The notes beneath the pieces are model-generated. The model was given only the letters and a program-made list of their open reading frames with translations, did no database searches and was not told the DNA's origin. Both the position numbers and the translations under genes were made by a program. Shown one piece after another: positions 52,214 through 61,408 of a stretch of DNA of 64,000 bases; position 1 is the first letter of the stretch, and each line of letters begins with the position of its first letter. Origin of the DNA: Streptomyces finlayi (GTDB lineage: Bacteria > Actinomycetota > Actinomycetes > Streptomycetales > Streptomycetaceae); the NCBI RefSeq assembly GCF_014216315.1, contig NZ_CP045702.1, positions 3,782,001-3,846,000 on the forward strand, given 5' to 3'.

Positions 52214-52723
52214 TCAGGCCGGCAGAACGACGACGAAGCGCTGCGGCTCCTCGCCCTCGGACTCGCTGCGGAGACCTGCTGCCGCGATCGCGTCATGCAC
52301 GACCTTGCGCTCGAACGGCGTCATGGGATCCAGCTTCACCGGCTCACCGGAGCTCTTGACCTCGTCCGCGGCCTTGGCGCCCAGCGCGGCGAGAACCTCA
52401 CGCTTCTGAGCCCGGAAACCGCCGATGTCCAGCATCAGACGGCTGCGGTCGCCGGTCTCCCGGTGGACAGCGAGACGCGTCAGCTCCTGAAGCGCCTCCA
52501 GGACCTCACCGTCGCGCCCGACCAGCTTCTGCAGATCGCGTGCGGACTCGCTGATGATCGAAACAGCCGCCCGGTCAGCCTCTACGTCCATGTCGATATC
52601 GCCGTCGAGGTCAGCGATGTCGAGCAGGCCCTCAAGGTAATCAGCCGCGATCTCACCCTCCTGCTCAAGGCGGGTCAGAGTGTCGCTGCCCTCAGCGGCC
52701 GCGGTCACGGTGCCTTCCGTCAC
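52214..52723 (-). CDS. khpB: RNA-binding protein KhpB (Jag), KH and R3H domains
   Basis: A 169-residue protein from GTG 52721-52723 behind AAGGAG. A KH domain contains LVGRDGEVLEALQELTRL (about 67-84), and an R3H domain lies near the C-terminus (LDPMTPFERKVVHDAIAAA, then SEGEEPQRFVVVLP). The N-terminal Jag domain of firmicutes is absent, as usual in actinobacteria. KhpB with KhpA binds RNA and influences cell elongation and division. It is conserved directly downstream of yidC. Confidence 0.93.
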   Translation of the reverse strand: MTEGTVTAAAEGSDTLTRLEQEGEIAADYLEGLLDIADLDGDIDMDVEADRAAVSIISESARDLQKLVGRDGEVLEALQELTRLAVHRETGDRSRLMLDIGGFRAQKREVLAALGAKAADEVKSSGEPVKLDPMTPFERKVVHDAIAAAGLRSESEGEEPQRFVVVLPA

Positions 52724-52737
52724 GGATGGACTCCTTC

Positions 52738-54015
52738 TTACTTCTTGGACGGGTGCTTGGGCCGCTGCGGGCCCTTGCGCTGTCCGGACTTGGCTTGGCG
52801 TGAGGAGCCGGAAGCGGGCTTGCCCGCCGTCTTCGGCTGGTCGTCCTGTGCTGCGTCCTGCGAGGCGTCCCGCTTCTCCAGCGAGGTCTTGGCCTCCGGC
52901 TCGGTGGAGTCGGCTTCCTTGGCCGCACCGGACTGGGCGGCACCCGTGTGGCGCTTCGCCTTCGTCTGGCGTTTGGGCTGCTGACGCTTCGGCGCGGGAG
53001 CACCCTCGGCCTCGGCGATCGCGGCGTCGCTCTTGGCGACGGTGCCGTCCTCCTGGGCCGCGAGACCCAGCTTGGCCAGACCCGTGATGAACTTGCGCTC
53101 GATGTCGTTACGCTCCGTGCCCTTGGCCACGACCCGCTTGACCGTGTTGCGCCGCGTCCGCCCGCGTACCTGCCCATGAGCGGTGACACTCTTCAGCACA
53201 CGCCCCAGGTACTGCTCCTGCGCCTTGCTGCCCGGAGTCGGGTTCTGGTTGATCACGTACATCTGCTGACCCATGGTCCAGACGTTGGTGGTCAGCCAGT
53301 AGACAAGGACACCGACGGGGAAGTTGATGCCCATCACGGCGAAGATGATCGGGAAGATGTACATCAGCATCTTCTGCTGCTGCATGTACGGGGTCTTCAC
53401 CGTCAGGTCGACGTTCTTCGTCATCAGCTGGCGCTGCGTGAAGAACTGCGAGGCCGACATCATCACGATCATGACGGCCGTGACGACACGGACGTCCATC
53501 AGCGAGGCACCGAGCGCCTGGACCTTCTCTTCGGTGTCCATGAACTTCGCGGCCAGCGGAGCGCCGAAGATGTGTGCCTGACGCGCGCTGTCGAGCAGCG
53601 ACTGGTCGATTTCGCCGATCTTCTTGTTCGAGGCGATGGACGACAGCACGTGGTACAGGGCGAAGAAGAACGGTGACTGCGCCAGGATGGGAAGGCACGA
53701 GGAGAGCGGGTTGGTACCCGTCTCCTTGTACAGCTTCATCATCTCTTCGGACTGACGCTGTTTGTCGTTCTTGTAGCGCTCCTGGATCGCCTTCATCTTC
53801 GGCTGGAGCACCTGCATGTTCCGGGTGGACTTGATCTGCTTGACGAAAAGCGGGATCAGACAGATCCGGATCAGGACCACCAGGGACACGATGGACAGGC
53901 CCCAGGCCCACCCCGTGTCATCACCGAAGAGCGCGCCGTAGACCTTGTGGAACTGGACGATGACCCAGGAAACAGGCCAGGTGATGAAGCTGAACAGACT
54001 GGCAATCGTGTCCAC
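52738..54015 (-). CDS. yidC: Membrane protein insertase YidC
   Basis: A 425-residue protein from GTG 54013-54015. The conserved core has the first membrane helix, the arginine-containing groove helix (VVLIRICLIPLFVKQIKSTR), a cytoplasmic coiled-coil loop, and the remaining four helices including NFPVGVLVYWLTTNVWTMGQQ. A basic, disordered C-terminal tail of about 130 residues, rich in Lys, Gln and Ala, would bind ribosomes. It inserts membrane proteins alone or with Sec. The yidD stop is three bases upstream, so the genes are co-transcribed. Confidence 0.97.
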   Translation of the reverse strand: MDTIASLFSFITWPVSWVIVQFHKVYGALFGDDTGWAWGLSIVSLVVLIRICLIPLFVKQIKSTRNMQVLQPKMKAIQERYKNDKQRQSEEMMKLYKETGTNPLSSCLPILAQSPFFFALYHVLSSIASNKKIGEIDQSLLDSARQAHIFGAPLAAKFMDTEEKVQALGASLMDVRVVTAVMIVMMSASQFFTQRQLMTKNVDLTVKTPYMQQQKMLMYIFPIIFAVMGINFPVGVLVYWLTTNVWTMGQQMYVINQNPTPGSKAQEQYLGRVLKSVTAHGQVRGRTRRNTVKRVVAKGTERNDIERKFITGLAKLGLAAQEDGTVAKSDAAIAEAEGAPAPKRQQPKRQTKAKRHTGAAQSGAAKEADSTEPEAKTSLEKRDASQDAAQDDQPKTAGKPASGSSRQAKSGQRKGPQRPKHPSKK

Positions 54016-54018
54016 TAA

Positions 54019-54378
54019 TCAGGCTCCTTGAGCTTTGGACGAGGTCTCTGTGGCCGGGCTGAGGGGTTCGGAGACCGACCCTCCGGACGGCACATCAGCG
54101 GCGGAGTCCCCGCCCTTGCCACCGCGCGAAGAGCTGCGCAGCAGTTCGTGCCAGCGCGGACGTTTGCGCGGCGGAACATGGTCCACACCGCCGGGTGACC
54201 ACGGGTTGCACCGAAGGATGCGCCAGGCGGTCAGCGCTGTTCCCTTGATCGCACCGTGCCGGTCGATCGCCGTATATCCATAGTGGGAACACGACGGGTA
54301 GTAGCGGCAGACAGGCCCGAGAAGCGGGCTGATCGTCCACTGATACAGCTTGATGAGAGCCAGCAGCGGGTACTTCAT
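54019..54378 (-). CDS. yidD: Membrane protein insertion efficiency factor YidD
   Basis: A 119-residue protein. The conserved core ALIKLYQWTISPLLGPVCRY, PSCSHYGYTAIDRHG and WRILRCNPWSPGGVD includes the three invariant cysteines of the family. A Ser-rich tail follows residue 80. It overlaps the end of rnpA by four bases and lies three bases before yidC, which it assists. Confidence 0.95.
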   Translation of the reverse strand: MKYPLLALIKLYQWTISPLLGPVCRYYPSCSHYGYTAIDRHGAIKGTALTAWRILRCNPWSPGGVDHVPPRKRPRWHELLRSSSRGGKGGDSAADVPSGGSVSEPLSPATETSSKAQGA

Positions 54379-54746
54379 CGCGCGCCCCCTCCCAGTAGCC
54401 GCTGAAGGGCGGCGTCCAGGTCTCGGGCCAGCTGGGCATGCTCGGCGTCGCCCGATCCGGGCAGCGCTCGTACGACAACAAGGCTACCGGGGGGCAGCTG
54501 AGCCAGCCGTTCGCGGACCAGATGGCGAAGCCTTCGCTTCACCGCTGTGCGTACGACCGCTCCACCCACAGCTTTGCTGACAACGAAACCCGCACGCGGC
54601 GGGGGAGCACTCTCCCCAGTCACGTGCGGGTCCGTTGAACCGCTGCTCAGATGGACGACAAGTAGCGGGCGACCAGCCCGGCGTCCTCGTCGTACCGCGG
54701 TCGCGAAGTCCTCGCGCCGCCTCAGCCGATTCTCGGTAGGCAGCAC
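54375..54746 (-). CDS. rnpA: Ribonuclease P protein component
   Basis: A 123-residue basic protein from GTG 54744-54746, beginning LPTENRLRRREDFATAVRRG. The RNR-type motif is VVRTAVKRRLRHLVRERL near residue 75. It binds RNase P RNA and aids 5' processing of tRNA precursors. It is coupled to rpmH (19-base gap) and overlaps yidD. Confidence 0.96.
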   Translation of the reverse strand: MLPTENRLRRREDFATAVRRGRRAGRPLLVVHLSSGSTDPHVTGESAPPPRAGFVVSKAVGGAVVRTAVKRRLRHLVRERLAQLPPGSLVVVRALPGSGDAEHAQLARDLDAALQRLLGGGAR

Positions 54747-54765
54747 GTCATGGACCTGTTAGCGA

Positions 54766-54903
54766 TCAGGCGGACAGGCTGCTGCGGCCCTTGACACGGC
54801 GGTTCGCAAGAATCGCACGGCCGGCACGGGTACGCATACGCAGGCGGAAACCGTGGGTCTTGGCACGACGACGGTTGTTCGGCTGGAAGGTGCGCTTGCT
54901 CAC
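54766..54903 (-). CDS. rpmH: 50S ribosomal protein L34
   Basis: A 45-residue protein from GTG 54901-54903, beginning SKRTFQPNNRRRAKTHGFR and ending KGRSSLSA; the family length and sequence are exact. It is the first gene of the leftward cluster rpmH-rnpA-yidD-yidC-khpB and is divergent from dnaA, the arrangement found across bacteria. Confidence 0.98.
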   Translation of the reverse strand: MSKRTFQPNNRRRAKTHGFRLRMRTRAGRAILANRRVKGRSSLSA

Positions 54904-55285
54904 TCGGGGGCTCCAGAAATGATCGTGGATTGGCGGGACATCGCCTGGCTGTCACCGTGCGCCCACGAGGAACTCGCGTAAACGCCTTCAGTGCACCGCT
55001 TCACGATCACACGATCGTGATCTTTGCCCATCGGAGGCAGGCGGCAGCAGCCATCGACAACTCGACCTGGTCACGGTACGCGCGGCTGCGCCATCCGGTC
55101 AAACCGGCCCCGCGCGACCCCCCGCTGTGCACAGCCTGTGGACAACAACTTGAACCGTTCGGGTCGGCCTGACTACCGTGGATGAACTCCGGTTCTTTTC
55201 CTTCCCGACTGCCGGGCCTCACCCGACCCGACCCATCCCGTCCCGAGAACCACACATTCGTGGGACCTGCGAGAGAGCGTGCCCT
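54904..55285. promoter_or_regulatory. rpmH/dnaA divergent promoter region
   Basis: A 382-base gap without a gene. It contains a perfect DnaA box TGTGGACAA (55137-55145), consistent with DnaA autoregulation, and an inverted repeat GATCAC (55005-55010) / GTGATC (55017-55022) around a central CGAT. Confidence 0.7.
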
Positions 55286-57067
55286 GTGGCTGACGTACCT
55301 GCCGATCTTGCCGCAGTGTGGCCACGCGTGCTGGAGCAACTGCTCGGGGAGGGGCAGCAGGGCATCGAGCCGAAGGACAAGCAGTGGATCGAGCGCTGCC
55401 AGCCCCTGGCCCTGGTCGCCGACACCGCACTGCTCGCCGTGCCGAACGAATGGGGCAAGCGCGTCCTGGAGGGCCGGCTCGCGCCGCTCATCAGCGAGAC
55501 GCTCACCCGTGAGTGCGGCCGTCCGATCCGAATCGCGATCACCGTCGACGACTCGGCGGGCGAACCGCCGTCCCCGCCGGCACCCCCGATGCATCAGTCG
55601 CACCAGGGCCAGCAGTCGCATCTCTACCAGGGGCAGCGCGACGAGCCCCAGCACGACGACGCCTACGACAATTACGGCCGCCGGCCCTCCGACGACGGCA
55701 TGCCCACGGCCCGGCCGGCCTACCCGGACTACCAGCAGCAGCGTCCCGAGCCCGGCGCCTGGCCGCGGACCCAGGACGACCTGTCCTGGCAGCAGCCCCG
55801 GCATGGCGGCTATCAGGACCGCGACCCGTACGCGAACCCGCGCCCCCAGCAGCCGCAGCACGACTACCGTCCCCAGCCGCCGGAGCGCCAGGGATACGAG
55901 CAGCAGCGACCCGACCGTCACGACATGCAGGAGTCTCAGCCCCAGCACCGCCAGAACGGCCCCGGCACTGGACGCGGCGGCCATCCCGGCACGATGGGCG
56001 GGCAGTCCTCGCCCTCATCGCGTCCCGGCGAACCGCAGGCCCGGCTGAACCCGAAGTACCTCTTCGACACCTTCGTCATCGGTGCGTCGAACCGATTCGC
56101 GCACGCCGCGGCCGTGGCCGTCGCCGAGGCCCCCGCGAAGGCGTACAACCCCCTCTTCATCTACGGGGAGTCGGGGCTCGGCAAGACCCACCTGCTGCAC
56201 GCCATCGGGCACTACGCGCGGAGCCTCTATCCGGGGACCCGGGTGCGGTACGTGAGCTCGGAGGAGTTCACCAACGAGTTCATCAACTCGATCCGCGACG
56301 GCAAGGGCGACACCTTCCGCAAGCGATACCGCGATGTGGACATCCTGCTCGTCGACGACATCCAGTTCCTGGCGAGCAAGGAGTCGACGCAGGAGGAGTT
56401 CTTCCACACCTTCAATACGCTCCACAACGCGAACAAGCAGATCGTGCTCTCCTCGGACCGGCCGCCCAAGCAGCTGGTGACCCTCGAGGACCGGCTCCGC
56501 AACCGTTTCGAGTGGGGCCTGACGACCGATGTGCAGCCGCCCGAGCTGGAGACGCGCATCGCGATCCTCCGTAAGAAAGCGGTCCAGGAGCAGCTCAACG
56601 CCCCGCCCGAGGTGCTGGAGTTCATCGCTTCCCGCATCTCGCGGAACATCCGGGAGCTGGAGGGCGCCCTGATCCGGGTGACCGCCTTCGCCAGCCTCAA
56701 CCGGCAGCCGGTCGACCTCGGCCTGACCGAGGGCGTACTGAAGGATCTGATCCCGGGCGGTGAGGACGCGGCCCCCGAGATCACCGCGCCGGCCATCATG
56801 GCGGCGACCGCCGACTACTTCGGCCTGACGGTGGAGGACCTCTGCGGATCCTCGCGCAGTCGCGTGCTGGTGACCGCCCGACAGATCGCCATGTACCTGT
56901 GCCGTGAGCTGACGGACCTGTCCCTGCCGAAGATCGGCGCCCAGTTCGGCGGCCGTGACCATACGACGGTGATGCACGCGGACCGGAAGATCCGTGCGCT
57001 GATGGCGGAGCGGCGCTCCATCTACAACCAGGTCACCGAGCTCACCAACCGCATCAAGAACAGCTGA
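55286..57067 (+). CDS. dnaA: Chromosomal replication initiator DnaA
   Basis: A 593-residue protein from GTG 55286 with GAGAGAG upstream. Domain I (1-90) begins ADVPADLAAVWPRVLEQLL. Domain II (about 90-250) is a long Gln/Pro/Arg/Tyr-rich linker typical of Streptomyces. Domain III is the AAA+ core with Walker A GESGLGKT (294-301), Walker B ILLVDDIQFL and the arginine region. Domain IV carries the box-binding signature DHTTVMHA (558-565). It opens oriC by binding the DnaA boxes immediately downstream. Confidence 0.99.
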   Translation: MADVPADLAAVWPRVLEQLLGEGQQGIEPKDKQWIERCQPLALVADTALLAVPNEWGKRVLEGRLAPLISETLTRECGRPIRIAITVDDSAGEPPSPPAPPMHQSHQGQQSHLYQGQRDEPQHDDAYDNYGRRPSDDGMPTARPAYPDYQQQRPEPGAWPRTQDDLSWQQPRHGGYQDRDPYANPRPQQPQHDYRPQPPERQGYEQQRPDRHDMQESQPQHRQNGPGTGRGGHPGTMGGQSSPSSRPGEPQARLNPKYLFDTFVIGASNRFAHAAAVAVAEAPAKAYNPLFIYGESGLGKTHLLHAIGHYARSLYPGTRVRYVSSEEFTNEFINSIRDGKGDTFRKRYRDVDILLVDDIQFLASKESTQEEFFHTFNTLHNANKQIVLSSDRPPKQLVTLEDRLRNRFEWGLTTDVQPPELETRIAILRKKAVQEQLNAPPEVLEFIASRISRNIRELEGALIRVTAFASLNRQPVDLGLTEGVLKDLIPGGEDAAPEITAPAIMAATADYFGLTVEDLCGSSRSRVLVTARQIAMYLCRELTDLSLPKIGAQFGGRDHTTVMHADRKIRALMAERRSIYNQVTELTNRIKNS

Positions 57068-57090
57068 CGAGCCGGGGACTCGGCTCCGTA

Positions 57091-57146
57091 CGACGAAGGG
57101 CGCCCCCGGGAGGCCGTTTTCGGTCCTCCTGGGGCGCCCTTCGTCG
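57091..57146 (+). terminator. dnaA terminator
   Basis: A 16-bp perfect outer stem (57091-57106 with 57131-57146) plus an inner pairing of GGAGG with CCTCC, beginning 24 bases past the dnaA stop. It separates dnaA transcription from oriC. Confidence 0.8.
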
Positions 57147-57332
57147 TGGAGACAGGGACGGGGAGAGACCGGCAAGGGACCGAAAGAGGGCCGGAGGAGG
57201 CCCGTCACGCGGCCGCAGAGGGCTCCGTTGGGCGCTGAAGATGCCTCCGGAGCCGCTCGAAACCCCTCGCGAACGGCGACCGGGCAGCTCCTCCGCGCTT
57301 TCGCTGTTCGAATAGCCCCTCGTGGAAGGCAC

Positions 57333-57895
57333 TTCTCCACAGATCTGCGGGTAATCCGCCGTCCACAGCCTGGGGACTACAAAGTTGTCCATAATGCGTC
57401 CACAGGTAGGACTGTCGATAGTTCATCAGACCAGGTCAGGTGGCTGGGGATTTGTGGTCAACGATGATCCACAGCCTGTGGACAACTTATTTGTCCACAG
57501 GGGGCCGTTGGGGTTGTCCACCGTCGGCCCACAGGCTGGATGATGTTGTCCCCAGCTTCTCCACACCCCTGTCCACTGTTCGGCAACCCGACATGCCCTC
57601 TCACCGTCCGGAGTGAAAGGCGTCACACCAAGGGGGTCGGTTGGGCTGTGGGCAACCGGGGTAAAGCTGGGGACGGCCCTGGGGAGAAGTGACCGTCTCC
57701 TGTGTACCGGGTGTGCAGAACTTTCGTGTGTCCACAGAACCCCTTAGTTGTCCACCGGTGCCGCCCACAGGGTCGGTGGACAAAAAACCGGGCCTGACCT
57801 GCGAAAACGAGGTTATCCACGGTTTCCACAGGCCCTACTACTACTGCCACACATAGTTAGCCAGGAATCCGCTTCGAAGTGGGGCCTGTGCATAA
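57333..57895. other. oriC: Origin of replication oriC
   Basis: In 563 bases between dnaA and dnaN there are about 18 DnaA-box-like 9-mers in both orientations. Perfect TTGTCCACA boxes are at 57477-57485 (reverse) and 57491-57499. Boxes one base off include 57385 (TTGTCCATA), 57453 (reverse), 57514, 57546, 57557 (TTCTCCACA), 57647 (reverse), 57728, 57748 and 57775 (reverse). Weaker copies are at 57333, 57359, 57396, 57465, 57569, 57813, 57822 and 57887 (reverse TTATGCACA). The flank from 57068 to 57332 and the stretch 57896-58067 hold no boxes or genes. This matches the known Streptomyces origin of about 19 boxes. Confidence 0.96.
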
Positions 57896-58067
57896 CTTCG
57901 GCCGGACCGCTCCGGACCGCTTCTCGCGACTTGACCCCGAGCAGCAACGAGTGTCGGTGCCGTACGTCAGACTGGACCCCGGCGTCCTCCCCAGCCCCAC
58001 GGCAGGAAGACCCGACCAGACGACGAAGGCCAGCAGGGCGAGCGAGCAACAGCAGGAGGCGGTTCCG

Positions 58068-59198
58068 GTGAAGATCCGGGTGGAGCGCGATGTACTCGCG
58101 GAGGCGGTGGCCTGGGTGGCCCGGAGCCTCCCGGCCCGTCCGCCGGCCCCCGTTCTCGCGGGCCTTCTCCTGAAGGCCGAGGACGGAGCCCTCAGCTTCT
58201 CGAGCTTCGACTACGAGGTCTCGGCACGGGTCTCGGTGGACGCGGAGGTCGACGAGGACGGCACGGTGCTCGTCTCCGGCCGGCTGCTCGCCGACATCTG
58301 CCGCGCCCTTCCGAACCGGCCGGTGGAGATTTCCACAGACGGTGTACGGGCGACCGTGGTCTGCGGCTCCTCGCGATTCACACTCCACACCCTTCCTGTG
58401 GAGGAGTACCCGGCGCTGCCGGAGATGCCCACAGCGACCGGCACCGTTGCCGGTGAGGTCTTCGCATCGGCCGCCGCCCAGGTGGCCATCGCGGCGGGCC
58501 GGGACGACACGCTGCCCGTCCTCACCGGGGTGCGGATCGAGATCGAGGGCGACACCGTCACCCTCGCCTCCACCGACCGCTACCGTTTCGCGGTCCGTGA
58601 GTTCCTGTGGAAGCCGGAGAACCCGGACGTCTCGGCGGTGGCCCTCGTGCCCGCCAAGACGCTCCTGGACACGGCCAAGGCACTGACCAGCGGTGACACG
58701 GTCACGCTCGCGCTGTCCGGTTCCGGTGCCGGTGAAGGTCTGATCGGTTTCGAGGGCGCGGGCCGGCGTACGACCACGCGGCTGCTCGAAGGCGACCTGC
58801 CGAAGTACCGGACGCTGTTCCCCACCGAGTTCAACTCGGTCGCGGTCATCGAGACCGCCCCCTTCGTCGAGGCCGTCAAGCGTGTGGCCCTCGTCGCCGA
58901 GCGGAACACCCCGGTGCGCCTCAGCTTCGAGCAGGGTGTGCTGATCCTGGAGGCGGGTTCCAGCGACGATGCACAGGCTGTGGAGCGCGTCGACGCCGTG
59001 CTCGACGGTGACGACATCTCGATCGCCTTCAACCCGACGTTCCTGCTGGACGGACTCAGCGCGATCGACTCCCCGGTCGCACAGCTCTCCTTCACGACGT
59101 CCACCAAGCCCGCCCTGCTGAGCGGCCGGCCGGCCGTCGACGCGGAGGCGAACGACGCGTACAAGTACCTGATCATGCCGGTCCGCCTCTCCGGCTGA
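58068..59198 (+). CDS. dnaN: DNA polymerase III beta subunit (sliding clamp)
   Basis: A 376-residue protein from GTG 58068 with CAGGAGG upstream. It has three repeated clamp domains, beginning KIRVERDVLAEAVAWVARSL and ending AYKYLIMPVRLSG. The dimeric ring tethers polymerase III to DNA. The length is that of other streptomycete clamps. It follows oriC directly. Confidence 0.98.
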   Translation: MKIRVERDVLAEAVAWVARSLPARPPAPVLAGLLLKAEDGALSFSSFDYEVSARVSVDAEVDEDGTVLVSGRLLADICRALPNRPVEISTDGVRATVVCGSSRFTLHTLPVEEYPALPEMPTATGTVAGEVFASAAAQVAIAAGRDDTLPVLTGVRIEIEGDTVTLASTDRYRFAVREFLWKPENPDVSAVALVPAKTLLDTAKALTSGDTVTLALSGSGAGEGLIGFEGAGRRTTTRLLEGDLPKYRTLFPTEFNSVAVIETAPFVEAVKRVALVAERNTPVRLSFEQGVLILEAGSSDDAQAVERVDAVLDGDDISIAFNPTFLLDGLSAIDSPVAQLSFTTSTKPALLSGRPAVDAEANDAYKYLIMPVRLSG

Positions 59199-59329
59199 TC
59201 CGGCGATCGGACCCTTCACGGCAGCACCCGGCGGGCTCGCTCGACGCTGAGCAGGCCCGCCGCGCTGTCCCCTGCCGGGCGTAGGCTCGGCCTTGGGTAC
59301 GAATCGGCACAACGCTTAAGGAATCTCTG

Positions 59330-60208
59330 ATGGAGCTCGGTCTCGTCGGCCTCGGCAAGATGGGCGGCAACATGCGCGAGCGCATCCGCCGCGCAGGCCA
59401 CACCGTCATCGGTTACGACCGCAACCCGGATGTCTCCGACGTCCAGAGCCTCGAAGAGCTCGTGGGCAAGCTCAAGGGCCCGCGGGTCATCTGGGTGATG
59501 GTCCCGGCGGGCGCCGCGACCCAGTCCACCGTCGACGAGCTGTCGGCCCTGCTGTCGCCCGGCGACATCGTGGTCGACGGCGGGAACTCCCGCTGGACGG
59601 ACGACGAGAAGCACGCCGTCGAGCTGGGCATCAAGGGCATCGGCTTCGTCGACTGCGGAGTCTCCGGCGGTGTCTGGGGCCTTGAGAACGGCTACGCGCT
59701 GATGTACGGCGGCGACGCCGAGAACGTCGCGAAGGTCCAGCCGATCTTCGACGCCCTCAAGCCCGAGGGTGAGTTCGGCTCCGTGCACGCGGGCAAGGTC
59801 GGCGCCGGCCACTTCGCGAAGATGGTCCACAACGGCATCGAGTACGCCATGATGCAGGCCTACGCCGAGGGCTGGGAGCTCCTGGAGAAGGTCGACTCCG
59901 TCACCGACGTGCGCGAGGTCTTCCGCTCCTGGCAGGAGGGCACGGTCATCCGTTCCTGGCTGCTCGACCTGGCGGTCAACGCGCTGGACGACGACGAGCA
60001 CCTCGACAAGCTGCGTGGGTTCGCCGCCGACTCCGGAGAGGGCCGCTGGACGGTGGAGGCCGCCATCGACAACGCGGTGCCGCTGCCCGCGATCACCGCG
60101 TCTCTCTTCGCGCGGTTCGCCTCGCGCCAGGAGGACTCCCCGCAGATGAAGATGATCGCCGCGCTGCGCAACCAGTTCGGCGGCCACGCGGTCGAGAACA
60201 AGAAGTAG
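59330..60208 (+). CDS. gnd: 6-phosphogluconate dehydrogenase (decarboxylating), short form
   Basis: A 292-residue protein. The dinucleotide site is GLVGLGKMGGNM (4-15), followed by VDGGNSRWTDD and the catalytic segment GKVGAGHFAKMVHNGIEYAMMQ with the lysine general base. It lacks the C-terminal extension of the long Gnd, as in the NAD-dependent GntZ/GndA type. It oxidises 6-phosphogluconate to ribulose 5-phosphate. Its place between dnaN and recF is a fixed actinomycete arrangement. Confidence 0.95.
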   Translation: MELGLVGLGKMGGNMRERIRRAGHTVIGYDRNPDVSDVQSLEELVGKLKGPRVIWVMVPAGAATQSTVDELSALLSPGDIVVDGGNSRWTDDEKHAVELGIKGIGFVDCGVSGGVWGLENGYALMYGGDAENVAKVQPIFDALKPEGEFGSVHAGKVGAGHFAKMVHNGIEYAMMQAYAEGWELLEKVDSVTDVREVFRSWQEGTVIRSWLLDLAVNALDDDEHLDKLRGFAADSGEGRWTVEAAIDNAVPLPAITASLFARFASRQEDSPQMKMIAALRNQFGGHAVENKK

Positions 60209-60277
60209 ATCAAGAAACGATCAAGAAGCAGTTCGAGCAGTACCGGCTCGGAGCAGGAAATCGGGAGGTCGGCGCAC

Positions 60278-61408
60278 ATGCATGTCACGCATCTCTCGCT
60301 GGCCGACTTCCGCTCGTACGCCCGGGTCGAGGTTCCTCTCGACCCGGGCGTCACCGCGTTCGTGGGGGCCAACGGCCAGGGCAAGACGAATCTCGTCGAG
60401 GCCATCGGCTATCTCTCGACACTCGGCAGCCATCGTGTCTCGTCCGATGCGCCGCTCGTGCGGATGGGAGCCGAGCGGGCCGTGATCCGGGCCGCCGTCA
60501 CCCAGGGCGAGCGTTCACAGCTGATCGAGCTCGAACTCAATCCGGGGCGGGCGAACCGCGCCCGGATCAACAGGTCTTCGCAGGTCAGACCCCGTGACGT
60601 ACTGGGCATCGTACGCACCGTGCTGTTCGCTCCCGAGGATCTTGCCCTGGTGAAGGGTGATCCCGGGGAGCGCCGCCGCTTCCTCGACGAACTGGTCACG
60701 GCGCGATCGCCGCGGATGGCCGGGGTCCGTTCCGACTACGAGCGGGTGCTGAAGCAGCGCAACACCCTGCTGAAGTCCGCGGCGATGGCACGCAGGCACG
60801 GTGGCCGTTCGATGGACCTGTCGACGCTGGACGTCTGGGACCAGCATCTGGGCCGGGTCGGTGCCGAGCTGCTCGCGCAGCGGCTGGACCTGATCGCGAC
60901 TCTGGAGCCCCTCGCGGACAAGGCGTACGGCGATGTCGCCCCGGGCGGCGGACCCGTGACCCTGGAGTACCGCAGCTCGATCGGCGCCGGGGTGGAGCCC
61001 GCACGGACCCGTGACGAGCTGTACGAGCAGGTGATCGCGGCGCTCGCGGAGGTCCGTAAGCAGGAGATCGAGCGGGGCGTGACCCTGGTCGGTCCGCACC
61101 GTGACGATCTTCTGCTCGGGCTGCGCGGGATGCCGGCGAAGGGTTACGCGAGTCATGGCGAGTCCTGGTCGTACGCGCTGGCGCTGCGCCTGGCCTCGTA
61201 CGAGCTGCTGCGCTCCGAGGGCAACGAGCCGGTGCTGATCCTGGACGACGTGTTCGCGGAGCTGGACGCGCGGCGCCGGGAGCGGCTGGCGGAGCTGGTG
61301 GCCCAGGGTGAGCAGGTGCTGGTGACGGCCGCCGTGGACGACGACGTCCCGGGCGTGCTCGCGGGTACGCGGTACGAAGTGTCCGAGGGCGGTGTGGAGC
61401 GGGTATGA
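60278..61408 (+). CDS. recF: DNA replication and repair protein RecF
   Basis: A 376-residue SMC-like ATPase. Walker A is GANGQGKTN (30-38), the signature region includes LVGPHRDDLLLGL near residue 270, and Walker B is VLILDDVFAELDARRRERL near residue 320. RecF loads RecA at gapped DNA with RecO and RecR. It overlaps dciA by four bases (ATGA), so the two are translationally coupled. Confidence 0.97.
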   Translation: MHVTHLSLADFRSYARVEVPLDPGVTAFVGANGQGKTNLVEAIGYLSTLGSHRVSSDAPLVRMGAERAVIRAAVTQGERSQLIELELNPGRANRARINRSSQVRPRDVLGIVRTVLFAPEDLALVKGDPGERRRFLDELVTARSPRMAGVRSDYERVLKQRNTLLKSAAMARRHGGRSMDLSTLDVWDQHLGRVGAELLAQRLDLIATLEPLADKAYGDVAPGGGPVTLEYRSSIGAGVEPARTRDELYEQVIAALAEVRKQEIERGVTLVGPHRDDLLLGLRGMPAKGYASHGESWSYALALRLASYELLRSEGNEPVLILDDVFAELDARRRERLAELVAQGEQVLVTAAVDDDVPGVLAGTRYEVSEGGVERV

